Shown: piece by piece, positions 9,091 to 17,022 of the stretch | How the letters are laid out: every line of letters begins with the position of its first letter | Numbering within the stretch: position 1 is the first letter of the stretch | Assembly (NCBI GenBank): GCA_024635925.1 | Contig: JAGXHY010000008.1 | Span: 1 to 64,000, forward strand | Source of the DNA: Bacillota bacterium | GTDB taxonomy: Bacteria; Bacillota; TC1 | DNA length: 64,000 nucleotides | Direction: 5' to 3' | Translations under genes and position numbers: made by a program | The notes under the pieces: generated by a model | Seen by the model: only the letters and a program-made list of their open reading frames with translations | Told to the model about the DNA's origin: nothing | Databases searched by the model: none

Positions 9091-9745
9091 AATTTTATTT
9101 GGTCTATTATTTGTAGCGGTTGGAGTAGTTTATGGATTGCAAGAACTTGGAATGATAACTGATATTGGATTAACTGCCAATGTTATTTTCCCAATTATTA
9201 TGATTGTTGTAGGTTTAATTATATTATTTAACAACCACAATATCATTTTTGGTGGTATATTGACTTTCCTAGGTTTTGTAAATTTACTTAATGATTGGTA
9301 TCCTCAACTAAACAAAATAATTTTCCCTGGTATATTAGTTATTATCGGTATAGAAATTCTTTTAGGTGGTATTTTCAAAAGAATAGCACGTCCTAGAGAT
9401 AATTTTTCTATAGACAATAATGATGAGATTAATGCTATTGCAGTTCTAGGTGGAGTAGAGAAACAAGTGGTAAGTAAAAACTTCAAAGGTGGAAAGGTTG
9501 ACGCTTTTTTGGGTGGCATTGTTCTTGACTTGACTGAAATCAAATTGACATCAGATGCAATTATTGATGTTAATGCTTTTATGGGTGGTGTTGAGATTAA
9601 ACTTCCATCTAATATTAGAATTAGAAGTGATGTTAATGGTTTTTTAGGTGGTGTAGAAATTAAGCGCAGATCAATAGAAACTAATGGCGAGTATATTTTA
9701 ATCCTTAGGGGCACGGCCATTTTAGGTGGTATTGAAGTAAAGTAA
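9080..9745 (+). CDS. LiaF-like membrane protein with GG-repeat tail
   Basis: 221 residues from ATG 9080, preceded by AAGGAGG. The N-terminal half has about four hydrophobic helices (residues 4-98, DUF5668-like). The C-terminal half holds a repeated short motif of the form xLGGVEIK, with GG pairs at 124-125, 145-146, 169-170, 190-191 and 216-217, as in the cell-wall-active antibiotic response (LiaF/YvqF) domain. Such proteins often sense or restrain envelope stress signalling, but no two-component system is adjacent. It occupies the place where ribonuclease G commonly sits before rplU. It overlaps the preceding gene by 11 bases. Confidence 0.8.
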   Translation: MKSKILFGLLFVAVGVVYGLQELGMITDIGLTANVIFPIIMIVVGLIILFNNHNIIFGGILTFLGFVNLLNDWYPQLNKIIFPGILVIIGIEILLGGIFKRIARPRDNFSIDNNDEINAIAVLGGVEKQVVSKNFKGGKVDAFLGGIVLDLTEIKLTSDAIIDVNAFMGGVEIKLPSNIRIRSDVNGFLGGVEIKRRSIETNGEYILILRGTAILGGIEVK

Positions 9746-9760
9746 ATATAGGGTAATCTA

Positions 9761-9789
9761 TTGCATATGACACTAAAAAAATATATAAT
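9761..9789 (+). promoter_or_regulatory. Promoter for the rplU operon
   Basis: TTGCAT and TATAAT are separated by 17 bases, an almost consensus sigma-A promoter. The predicted transcription start falls near 9796, so the leader would be about 84 bases long and includes the L21-type leader element. Confidence 0.7.
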
Positions 9790-9795
9790 AACATT

Positions 9796-9876
9796 AGTGT
9801 CGTTTGTAAACCCCGTAAAAAAGGTTTTTAAAGACAAAAGTCTACCTTGATAGGGAGTCTTAAGCGAAGGAGGTGC
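9796..9876 (+). ncRNA. Probable L21 leader (ribosomal protein autoregulation)
   Basis: The segment between promoter and rplU contains AAACC/GGTTT (9808-9827) and AGAC-AAAA-GTCT (9832-9843) hairpins, then the CTTGATAGGGAGTCTTAAGC stretch and a strong AAGGAGGTG. The AAGAC at 9831-9835 could instead pair with GTCTT at 9857-9861, giving two mutually exclusive folds. The place and the GGGAGT...GCGAAGGAGGTG pattern recall the Firmicutes L21 leader family. Assignment is from memory of that motif and was not scored with a covariance model. Confidence 0.6.
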
Positions 9877-9879
9877 CAT

Positions 9880-10212
9880 ATGTACGCAATAATTAAAAAT
9901 GGTGGTAAACAATATAAAGTTGTTGAAGGAGACACACTTCAACTTGAGAAAATAAATGCTGAAGTAGGAAGCTTGTTAAAAGATAGTAAAGTTCTTTTAG
10001 TAGCAAACGGAGAAAGCTTAGAAATAGGAACTCCAGAAGTTAAAGATGCTGAAGTAGTTTTAAAAGTAGTTTCTCATGGAAAAGGCGAAAAAGTTTTAGT
10101 CTATAAGTATAAAGCAAAAAAGAATTATAGAAGAAAGCAAGGTCACAGACAACCTTATACAGAAGTTATGGTTGAGAGTATTGCTCTTAATTCTGATAAA
10201 TCAGCTGAATAG
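9880..10212 (+). CDS. rplU: 50S ribosomal protein L21
   Basis: L21, a 23S rRNA-binding protein of the large subunit. The N-terminus [18 protein letters not shown] and the basic segment [19 protein letters not shown] are diagnostic. The start is ATG 9880, seven bases after AAGGAGGT; the open frame continues upstream to 9847 but without family similarity. At 110 residues it is slightly longer than the usual 102-105. First gene of the rplU-prp-rpmA operon. Confidence 0.97.
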   Translation: MYAIIKNGGKQYKVVEGDTLQLEKINAEVGSLLKDSKVLLVANGESLEIGTPEVKDAEVVLKVVSHGKGEKVLVYKYKAKKNYRRKQGHRQPYTEVMVESIALNSDKSAE

Positions 10213-10214
10213 TA

Positions 10215-10547
10215 ATGATAAAAGTTACTGTTTACAGGGATAAACTTGGAAACTGGACTGGTTTTAAGTCTGAAGGACATGCTATGCATGGCGGTAATAG
10301 CAAGTATGATTTAGTTTGTGCTGCAATATCCATGCATCTGCAAACTATAGAATATAGTTTGACAAAATTTATAAAAAAAATTAGTGTTAAAAAAAATGAT
10401 GGCTATTTAGAATTGATTTTTCAAAGTAATGAAGATATAAGACTCGGGGGAATAGAATATATTTTCCTTAACGGCATAGAAATTCTTCATGAAAATTATA
10501 AAAATTCAATAAAGGTCCACAATAAGGAGGTGGAGTTTCATGTTTAA
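10215..10547 (+). CDS. prp: Ribosomal-processing cysteine protease Prp
   Basis: Prp removes the N-terminal extension of L27 in Firmicutes. The 110-residue protein begins with an Ig-like strand and has the catalytic pair H22 (GHAMHGG) and C35 (YDLVCAAIS), spaced as in the family. It lies between rplU and rpmA, starts two bases after the L21 stop, and overlaps the L27 gene by eight bases. The L27 encoded next carries the expected cleavage extension, which supports function. Confidence 0.95.
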   Translation: MIKVTVYRDKLGNWTGFKSEGHAMHGGNSKYDLVCAAISMHLQTIEYSLTKFIKKISVKKNDGYLELIFQSNEDIRLGGIEYIFLNGIEILHENYKNSIKVHNKEVEFHV

Positions 10548-10821
10548 ATTAGAACTTCAACTATTTGCTCACAAAAAGGGGCAAGGTAGTTCAAGAAACG
10601 GTCGTGATAGCAATGCACAACGACTTGGTGTAAAAAGAGGCGATGGTAGTATAGTTAAATCAGGAAATATTTTAGTTAGACAAAGAGGTACTAAAATTCA
10701 TCCTGGCATAAATGTTGGAATAGGTAAAGACGATACTTTATTTGCATTAATCGATGGTGTTGTACACTTCGAAAGAAAAGGTAGAGATAAAAAACAAGCT
10801 AGTATTTATGCAGCCCAATAA
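10540..10821 (+). CDS. rpmA: 50S ribosomal protein L27 with cleavable N-terminus
   Basis: L27 of 93 residues; its mature N-terminus reaches the peptidyl transferase centre. The first nine residues MFKLELQLF are the Firmicutes extension that Prp removes, leaving [15 protein letters not shown] as the mature start. The conserved body includes [25 protein letters not shown]-type sequence (near residues 29-53). ATG 10540 follows AAGGAGG. A terminator lies 11 bases after the stop. Confidence 0.97.
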   Translation: MFKLELQLFAHKKGQGSSRNGRDSNAQRLGVKRGDGSIVKSGNILVRQRGTKIHPGINVGIGKDDTLFALIDGVVHFERKGRDKKQASIYAAQ

Positions 10822-10831
10822 TTTCAAAATT

Positions 10832-10857
10832 AACACTCCCTCAAGGGAGTGTTTTAT
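10832..10857 (+). terminator. Terminator after rpmA
   Basis: AACACTCCCT pairs with AGGGAGTGTT and is followed by TTTAT. It separates the ribosomal protein operon from obg, which starts 16 bases later without an obvious promoter of its own, so obg probably depends on read-through. Confidence 0.85.
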
Positions 10858-10872
10858 CTTTAAGGAGAAAAA

Positions 10873-12135
10873 ATGTTTTATGATAGAGCAAAGATTTATA
10901 TAAAAGCTGGTGACGGTGGTAATGGAATGGTATCTTTTAGGCGTGAAAAATATGTGCCTGAAGGTGGACCAAATGGTGGTGATGGCGGTATTGGTGGAAA
11001 TATATATATTCAAGGCGACAATAATTTAACAACAATGATTGATTTCAAATATAGAAAAAACTATAAAGCCGATAAAGGTGATAATGGTAGAAGTAGTAAT
11101 ATGCATGGTAAAAATGCTCCTGATAAAATCATCAAAGTACCTTTAGGTACAATGGTAAAAGATGATACTGGAGAAGTTGTCGCTGATATAATTGAGGATG
11201 GACAAAAACTGTTAGTTGCAAACGGAGGACGTGGAGGCCGAGGTAATGCAAGATTTATGACCAATAAAAATAAAGAACCTAAATTCGCGGAAAATGGAGC
11301 TCCTGGAGAAGAGCTTTGGTTAAACTTAGAATTAAAACTTATTGCTGATGTTGGGATCGCTGGCTATCCTAATGCTGGTAAATCAACCCTAATTAGTAGT
11401 GTTTCAAAAGCTAAGCCTAAAATTGCAGATTACCCATTTACAACTTTGGCACCTCATTTAGGAGTGGTAGAAGTTGGAGACGATAGTTTTGTATTAGCAG
11501 ATATACCTGGATTAATTGATGGTGCGAGTAAAGGTATAGGACTAGGACATGATTTTTTAAAACACTTAGAAAGAACAAAACTAATTATTCATTTAATTGA
11601 TGGAAATAGTTTTGAGAGATCAATCTATGAAGAATATAAAAATATAAATATGGAATTAACTTTTTTTAATGATGAATTAGGCGATAAAAGGCAAATAATT
11701 GCTATAAATAAAATTGATATACCAGGGGTTGAAGAAAAGGCTGATGAATTTATAGCCAAAATGAAAGAAGAAGGCTATACTGATGAAATATTCAAGATTT
11801 CAGCTGTTGCAAGAATTGGCTTAGATCCACTGATGTTAAAGACTCTTGAAATGGTAAGAACTTCACAACCTTCTGTTATATTTAAAGAAGAACATAAAAT
11901 TACATCTTTAAAAGAAAAACCACTTAATATCGAAATTATTGATGGTGTTTTTGAAGTTACTGGTGATGATGTATTTAGAGTATTTAAAATGGCTTACTTG
12001 GCTAGTGATGAAGGGATTATGCGTTTTCACAGGGCACTAGTTAGTATTGGTGTTGACGCACTTCTAAAAGAAAAAGGTGTAAAAGATGGAGATACAGTAA
12101 GAATTTATGATACAGAATTTGATTATATAGATTAA
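10873..12135 (+). CDS. obg: GTPase Obg (ribosome assembly)
   Basis: Essential GTPase acting in 50S maturation and stress signalling. Three domains are visible in 420 residues: the glycine-rich Obg fold (1-158, with repeated GGxGGxGG patterns such as GGPNGGDGGIGGN), the G domain with P-loop GYPNAGKST (near 164-172), switch DIPGL and NKID, and the C-terminal OCT domain (about 340-420). AAGGAG precedes the ATG. Location after rpmA is the standard arrangement. Confidence 0.97.
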   Translation: MFYDRAKIYIKAGDGGNGMVSFRREKYVPEGGPNGGDGGIGGNIYIQGDNNLTTMIDFKYRKNYKADKGDNGRSSNMHGKNAPDKIIKVPLGTMVKDDTGEVVADIIEDGQKLLVANGGRGGRGNARFMTNKNKEPKFAENGAPGEELWLNLELKLIADVGIAGYPNAGKSTLISSVSKAKPKIADYPFTTLAPHLGVVEVGDDSFVLADIPGLIDGASKGIGLGHDFLKHLERTKLIIHLIDGNSFERSIYEEYKNINMELTFFNDELGDKRQIIAINKIDIPGVEEKADEFIAKMKEEGYTDEIFKISAVARIGLDPLMLKTLEMVRTSQPSVIFKEEHKITSLKEKPLNIEIIDGVFEVTGDDVFRVFKMAYLASDEGIMRFHRALVSIGVDALLKEKGVKDGDTVRIYDTEFDYID

Positions 12136-12172
12136 AAAATATATAATTATTAATGAGGAAAATGGAGGATAT

Positions 12173-12466
12173 ATGTTAACTGGAAAACAAAAAAGATATT
12201 TAAGAGGATTAGCAACTCTTTTAAATCCTGTTGCTATCGTAGGCAAAGAAGGATTTACACCTGAAGTGATTAAAGAAATAAAAAATGGAATAAAAGCCAA
12301 TGAGTTAATTAAAATAAAAATTGGTAAAAATTCACCTAATGAAAAAATGGAAATTAAAACTATGATTGAAGAAAAGTTTAACGTAGATATAGTACAAATT
12401 ATTGGGAATAGCATAGTCTTATTTAAGAGTAAAGGTAAAAAAGAAACAAGTTATAAATTACCGTAG
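12173..12466 (+). CDS. yhbY: YhbY-family (CRM domain) RNA-binding protein
   Basis: A 97-residue CRM-domain protein associated with pre-50S ribosomes. Family features include LTGKQKRYLRGLATLLNPVA, the VGKEGFTPEVI stretch and the terminal QIIGNSIVLFK. ATG 12173 is preceded by ATGGAGG. It sits between obg and proB as in many clostridia and probably shares the obg transcript. Confidence 0.93.
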   Translation: MLTGKQKRYLRGLATLLNPVAIVGKEGFTPEVIKEIKNGIKANELIKIKIGKNSPNEKMEIKTMIEEKFNVDIVQIIGNSIVLFKSKGKKETSYKLP

Positions 12467-12476
12467 GATGTGTAAT

Positions 12477-13607
12477 ATGAAGATTGATTATGGACGTGAA
12501 ATAAAAAGAGTTATAGTTAAGGTTGGTACTAGCACCTTAACCCATGTAAATGGAACAATTAACATTAAAAAATTAGAACAATTAGTTAGAGGATTGGCTG
12601 ATATTAGCAATAGAGGGTATGAAGTGATTCTTGTTTCTTCTGGTGCAGTAGGTGCTGGAGTTGGTAAATTACAAAAAAAGAAAAAACCTACTACACTTCC
12701 TGAAAAACAAGCAATTGCTGCTATTGGTCAAGTGACTTTAATGCATATTTATGAAAAGTTTTTTGGAGAGTATAATAAGGTAGTTGGTCAGGTATTATTG
12801 ACAAGGGATGACTTAGTAGACCGGAAAAGAAATCTGAATGCTAAAAATACACTACTTGCTCTATTGCAACTAGGAGCCATTCCAATAATTAATGAAAATG
12901 ACACTGTTGCAGTGGATGAAATTAAAGTAGGGGATAATGATAGACTAGCTGCGTTTGTTGCATCATTAATTGATGCAGATTTATTAATAATTTTGTCTGA
13001 TGTGGATGGCTTATATACAGCAAATCCAGCAACATGCAAAGATGGTGTTTTAATAGATAAGGTTGAAAAAATTACGCCAGAAATTGAAGCATATGGTGGT
13101 TGTGAAGGTTCATCATTTGGTACAGGTGGAATGAAAACTAAACTTGAAGCAGCTAAAATTGGTACAGCTGCAGGTGTTTTTGTTGTTATTGGTAATGGAA
13201 ATGAAAAGAATCTTATATCCGATGTTATAAAAGGTGATTTTAAGGGAACTATTTTTATTCCTCATAATAAGAAAATTCACACAAAGAAAAAATGGTTACT
13301 ATTGTCATCAAAACCTAAAGGTTCGGTCACTATTGATGATGGAGCCCAAGTTGCATTGTTAAAAGATGGCAAAAGTTTATTAGCTATTGGAATAGTACAG
13401 GTAGATGGTAATTTTGAAGCTGATTCAGTTATTAGTATTAAAAATACACAAGATATAGAAATCGGACGAGGTATAACTTACTATAATAGTAAAAATATTG
13501 ATAAAATTAAAGGATTTAAAAACAAAGACATTACTAAAATTCTAGAAAGTGAATATGAGTATGATAATGTTATCCATAGAGACAACATGTCAGTAATAAG
13601 AATGTAA
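12477..13607 (+). CDS. proB: Glutamate 5-kinase
   Basis: First enzyme of proline synthesis, phosphorylating glutamate with ATP. The amino-acid kinase domain has VKVGTST, SSGAVGAGVGKL, NENDTVAVDE and VGDNDRLAAFVA motifs, followed by a C-terminal PUA domain (about residues 275-360). ATG 12477 has AGGATG six bases upstream; ATG 12468 is nearer the yhbY stop and less well placed. proA follows ten bases after the stop. With no proC in the window, the last step is encoded elsewhere. Confidence 0.95.
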   Translation: MKIDYGREIKRVIVKVGTSTLTHVNGTINIKKLEQLVRGLADISNRGYEVILVSSGAVGAGVGKLQKKKKPTTLPEKQAIAAIGQVTLMHIYEKFFGEYNKVVGQVLLTRDDLVDRKRNLNAKNTLLALLQLGAIPIINENDTVAVDEIKVGDNDRLAAFVASLIDADLLIILSDVDGLYTANPATCKDGVLIDKVEKITPEIEAYGGCEGSSFGTGGMKTKLEAAKIGTAAGVFVVIGNGNEKNLISDVIKGDFKGTIFIPHNKKIHTKKKWLLLSSKPKGSVTIDDGAQVALLKDGKSLLAIGIVQVDGNFEADSVISIKNTQDIEIGRGITYYNSKNIDKIKGFKNKDITKILESEYEYDNVIHRDNMSVIRM

Positions 13608-13617
13608 GGGGTTTATT

Positions 13618-14868
13618 ATGTTAAAAAAAATTATTGAAGAACAATGTAAGTCTGGTAAAAGTGCATCATACGAGTTATCATCAGTATCAATAAAGCTAAG
13701 AAATATAGCATTACAAGAAATGGCTACCTCGCTGAGAAAGAATGTTAGATTAATTTTAGCCGAGAATTTAATAGATATGGATAATGGTAAAGCTGAGGGA
13801 CTTAGTCAATCCTTATTAGATAGATTAATGCTTAATACAGACAGAGTTGAAGCGATGGCTAATGGTCTTGAATCATTAGCAAAGCTTGAAGATCCTATAG
13901 GTCAGGTTAGAAAAATGTGGAAGAGACCTAATGGGTTAGAAATCGCATCGGTTACTGTACCTTTAGGCTTGATAGCAATGATTTATGAAGCCCGACCTAA
14001 TGTTACTGTTGAAGCTGCTGGACTATGTATAAAAACAGGAAATGCAGTTATATTAAAAGGTAGTTCTACAGCCTATCATTCAAATAAAATATTAACTGCT
14101 TTACTAGTTAAAGGTGCAGACAAAGCAGGTTTGCCAAATGAATCAATTCAAATTATTGACTCAAAAGATAGAGAATCAGTTAATATATTAATGAAATTAA
14201 ATAAATTAGTTGATGTAATTATACCAAGAGGTGGAGCAGGCTTAATATCAAATGTAGTAAATAATTCTACTGTGCCAGTCATTGAAACAGGAATCGGAAA
14301 TTGTCATGCTTATGTGGATGATAAAGCTCAATTTGATATGGCCATGGATATTATTATTAATGGTAAGATCCAGAGGCCTAGTGTTTGTAACTCTTTAGAG
14401 AAAGTTTTAGTGCATAAGGATATCGCTAAAGATTTTCTGCCTGCACTTGAATTAAAGTTGATTGAAAATACCGTGGAAATTAGAGCATGTGAAAAAAGCA
14501 GAAAAATTTTAAAAAGCGGATTACCAATTACAGAGGAAGAGCTTTACAAGGAATACTTAGATTATATAATTGGTATTGTAATAGTTGATGATGTTTTTGA
14601 TGCTGTAAATCATATAAATAAATATGGATCAAAACACTCAGAAGTTATTATTACTGATAGTTACAAAACGGGAAAAATTTTCCAGCAATTAGTAGATTCA
14701 TCTTGTATCTATCATAATGCTTCTACCAGATTTTCAGATGGAGAGATGTTTGGCTTTGGAGCAGAAATAGGTATTAGTACACAAAAAATGCATGCTAGAG
14801 GACCTATGGGCTTAGAAGCACTAACAAGTATGAAATATATAATTAATGGTGATGGTCAGGTAAGATAA
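13618..14868 (+). CDS. proA: Gamma-glutamyl phosphate reductase
   Basis: NADPH-dependent reductase converting glutamyl-5-phosphate to the semialdehyde that cyclises toward proline. The aldehyde-dehydrogenase-like fold shows VPLGLIAMIYEARPNVTVEA, KGSSTAYHSN, IPRGGAGLI, the catalytic-cysteine region QRPSVCNSLEKV (near residue 260) and ARGPMGLEALTS near the end. At 416 residues it is normal length. Its stop and the nadD start overlap by one base. Confidence 0.96.
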   Translation: MLKKIIEEQCKSGKSASYELSSVSIKLRNIALQEMATSLRKNVRLILAENLIDMDNGKAEGLSQSLLDRLMLNTDRVEAMANGLESLAKLEDPIGQVRKMWKRPNGLEIASVTVPLGLIAMIYEARPNVTVEAAGLCIKTGNAVILKGSSTAYHSNKILTALLVKGADKAGLPNESIQIIDSKDRESVNILMKLNKLVDVIIPRGGAGLISNVVNNSTVPVIETGIGNCHAYVDDKAQFDMAMDIIINGKIQRPSVCNSLEKVLVHKDIAKDFLPALELKLIENTVEIRACEKSRKILKSGLPITEEELYKEYLDYIIGIVIVDDVFDAVNHINKYGSKHSEVIITDSYKTGKIFQQLVDSSCIYHNASTRFSDGEMFGFGAEIGISTQKMHARGPMGLEALTSMKYIINGDGQVR

Positions 14869-15470
14869 TGAAAAGAATAGGTTTGTTTGGAGGCACCTTT
14901 AATCCAATACATAATGGCCATTTACAGCTTGCTGAAGGGGTGCTGAAGCTCTTCAAACTAGATTATATATATTTTATACCTACTGGATTATCTTATCACA
15001 AGGAAGTCGAATATATTCCTAGCTCAAAAGATAGACTTAAAATGTTGGAATTGGCTACAGAAGAAAATGATAGCTTTTTAATATCTGATTGTGACATTAA
15101 AAGACCTGGACCAACATATACAATTGATACAATAAAAGATATGAATGAATTAGAACCTGAGGCTGAATTCTATTGGGTTATGGGATCAGATTCATTTGTG
15201 AATATTTTAAAATGGAAAGATTTAAAGGGGATAGGTAAGTCTGTTACTTTTCTAGTTGCTCTAAGAGCTGGTGAAAACAAGACATTTGTTGAGGCATATA
15301 GAGATTCATTACCTTTTCATTTAAAAGAAAAAGTTATTCTATTTGAGTGGCCTATACAAAATATTAGCTCAAACAAAATAAAAAAAACAATTATTGACAA
15401 AAAATACTTACCTAAAAGTGTTTATGAATATATTAAATTAAAAGGATTATATCATGGAACAATTAAATGA
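14868..15470 (+). CDS. nadD: Nicotinate-nucleotide adenylyltransferase
   Basis: Makes deamido-NAD from nicotinate mononucleotide and ATP. The 200 residues contain the nucleotidyltransferase signature GGTFNPIHNGH (residues 8-18) and ISSNKIKKTI, the usual ISSTxIR-type motif, near residue 170. The order nadD-yqeK-rsfS is typical of Firmicutes. It overlaps yqeK by 17 bases, implying coupled translation. Confidence 0.95.
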   Translation: MKRIGLFGGTFNPIHNGHLQLAEGVLKLFKLDYIYFIPTGLSYHKEVEYIPSSKDRLKMLELATEENDSFLISDCDIKRPGPTYTIDTIKDMNELEPEAEFYWVMGSDSFVNILKWKDLKGIGKSVTFLVALRAGENKTFVEAYRDSLPFHLKEKVILFEWPIQNISSNKIKKTIIDKKYLPKSVYEYIKLKGLYHGTIK

Positions 15471-16050
15471 AATTATACTTAAAATAGAGAATGAATACAA
15501 ATCTTTACTTTTAGAAATGAAATTATCAGATAAAAGGAAAAAACATATAGAGGGCTGTGTAGAATTAGCTTATTCTTTAGCTGGATTGTATAATATTGAT
15601 CAATATAAGGCAGTTTTAGCAGCCTTACTACATGATTTTTTTAAAGAATTAAATAATAAGGACATTATAGAAAAAGCTAAAAGATTAAATATAGATATTA
15701 GTGATTTTGAAGTAAGGTTTCCAAGAGTACTTCATGGGAAGGTGGCTGCCTCTTATTTCTTAGATAGAGGATTGATTAAAGATAAATATATTTTAGAAGC
15801 AATTAGACATCATACATTAGGAGCAGCTAATGTATCAGAATTAACAAAACTACTTTTTATAGTTGATGCAACAGAAAAGCATAGAGAATATGAGGGTGTA
15901 GTTGAATTAAGGAAAGGTATTGAAGAAAAAAATTTAGATGAAGCATATATTTTAGTTTTAAAAAAAACAATTATTGATATGATAATTAAAAATAAGGTCT
16001 TAGCTCCTTCCACAATTGGAGCATATAACTATATGATGGAGGTTAATTAA
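15454..16050 (+). CDS. yqeK: YqeK-family HD-domain hydrolase
   Basis: Members of this HD family hydrolyse symmetric diadenosine tetraphosphate. The 198 residues show the HD pair in LLHDFFKEL (near residues 57-65), a second histidine set in RHHTLGAANVSELTKL, and IVDATEKHREYEGV. Its place between nadD and rsfS supports the name. A ribosome binding site-like AAAAGGATT lies inside nadD upstream of the start. Confidence 0.92.
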   Translation: MEQLNEIILKIENEYKSLLLEMKLSDKRKKHIEGCVELAYSLAGLYNIDQYKAVLAALLHDFFKELNNKDIIEKAKRLNIDISDFEVRFPRVLHGKVAASYFLDRGLIKDKYILEAIRHHTLGAANVSELTKLLFIVDATEKHREYEGVVELRKGIEEKNLDEAYILVLKKTIIDMIIKNKVLAPSTIGAYNYMMEVN

Positions 16051-16373
16051 TGACAGGTTATGAAAAAAGTTTAATAGTTGAAAAAGTATTAAATGAAAAA
16101 AAAGGTATAGATGTAAAAATTATAGATCTAGCTGGTATTAGCATTATAGCAGATTGTTTTGTAATTGCGACGGGAATGAATAAAAAGCATATTGGGACTT
16201 TGGCTGATTATTGTGAAGATGCTTTAGAGGAAAAAGGAATAAAGAAACTTCGCAGAGAAAAATCAAACGATTGGGTTCTAATTGATTTTGGTGATCTAAT
16301 TGTACATGTGTTTGATCAAGAAGCTAGGAATAAATATAGCTTAGAAGATCTTTGGTCAGGGAATTTAAAGTAG
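16050..16373 (+). CDS. rsfS: Ribosomal silencing factor RsfS
   Basis: RsfS (DUF143/Iojap) binds L14 and blocks subunit joining when nutrients are short. The 107 residues carry VKIIDLAGISIIADCFVIATG, the RREKSNDWVLIDFGDLIVHVF core and the terminal YSLEDLW motif. GGAGG lies eight bases before the ATG, and the start overlaps the yqeK stop by one base. A regulatory LCP gene often found between yqeK and rsfS is absent here. Confidence 0.95.
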   Translation: MTGYEKSLIVEKVLNEKKGIDVKIIDLAGISIIADCFVIATGMNKKHIGTLADYCEDALEEKGIKKLRREKSNDWVLIDFGDLIVHVFDQEARNKYSLEDLWSGNLK

Positions 16374-16398
16374 TAAAAAAACAATTAATACTTAGTAT

Positions 16399-16438
16399 AA
16401 AAACCTCCTTTGTTTAAATATAAACAAAGGAGGTTTTT
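16399..16438 (+). terminator. Terminator whose 3' arm contains the comEA SD
   Basis: AAAAACCTCCTTTGTTTA pairs over 18 bases with TAAACAAAGGAGGTTTTT around an AATA loop. The T run ends two bases before the comEA ATG, and the AAAGGAGG in the 3' arm is the only ribosome binding site for comEA. The element would therefore end rsfS transcription and hide the comEA start on any transcript that reads through. Confidence 0.85.
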
Positions 16439-16440
16439 AT

Positions 16441-17022
16441 ATGAATAATTTTTTAGCTTTAGAAAAAAAAAACCAGATGATAAGTATTTTTATTATATTA
16501 ATACTTATTGTTTCACTCGGCTATTATTTTGGTAATTTGTCAAAAAGCAGGTTAGCTTATAATAATAATAAATCTGGTATTATAAGTGATCAAAATGAAA
16601 ATATTAATAATGATGAGTTATTATTAATAGTAAATATTAAAGGAGCTGTTAAGAATCCAGGGATTTATGAATTTCCAGACAAGTCAAGAGTTAATGATGC
16701 AGTTTTAAAAGCTATCCCATTAGAAAAAGCAGATTTAGTAACATTAAATTTAGCAATGTTTTTGCAGGATGAACAGGATATATATATTCCTTTTATTGAT
16801 GATGATGAAAGTACAGAAGAAAAAAAAGATAAACTTACTAGTATTAATAAAGCTGACGAGGATGAACTTGAAAACGTACCTGGAATTGGTCCAGTGATGG
16901 CTAAAAACATTATTATCCAAAGAGATAAAATTGGTAGATTTCAATCTATAGAAGCTTTATTAAATGTTTCTGGAATAGGTGAAAAAACATTAGAAAAAAT
17001 GCGACCATATATTAAGCTGTAA
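16441..17022 (+). CDS. comEA: Competence protein ComEA, DNA receptor
   Basis: Membrane-anchored double-stranded DNA-binding protein of the uptake machinery. The 193 residues show one transmembrane helix (about 12-30), a SLBB domain (about 58-115, LLIVNIKGAVKNPGIYEF) and two helix-hairpin-helix motifs at the end (LENVPGIGPVMAKNI, LNVSGIGEKTLEKM). GGAGG is seven bases upstream of ATG but inside a hairpin. It overlaps comEC by one base; comEB is absent. Confidence 0.93.
   Translation: MNNFLALEKKNQMISIFIILILIVSLGYYFGNLSKSRLAYNNNKSGIISDQNENINNDELLLIVNIKGAVKNPGIYEFPDKSRVNDAVLKAIPLEKADLVTLNLAMFLQDEQDIYIPFIDDDESTEEKKDKLTSINKADEDELENVPGIGPVMAKNIIIQRDKIGRFQSIEALLNVSGIGEKTLEKMRPYIKL

Noticed and set aside
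9304-9942. 212-codon open frame on the minus strand
   Set aside because: It covers the LiaF-like gene and crosses the rplU promoter and leader; no start signal or recognisable domain.
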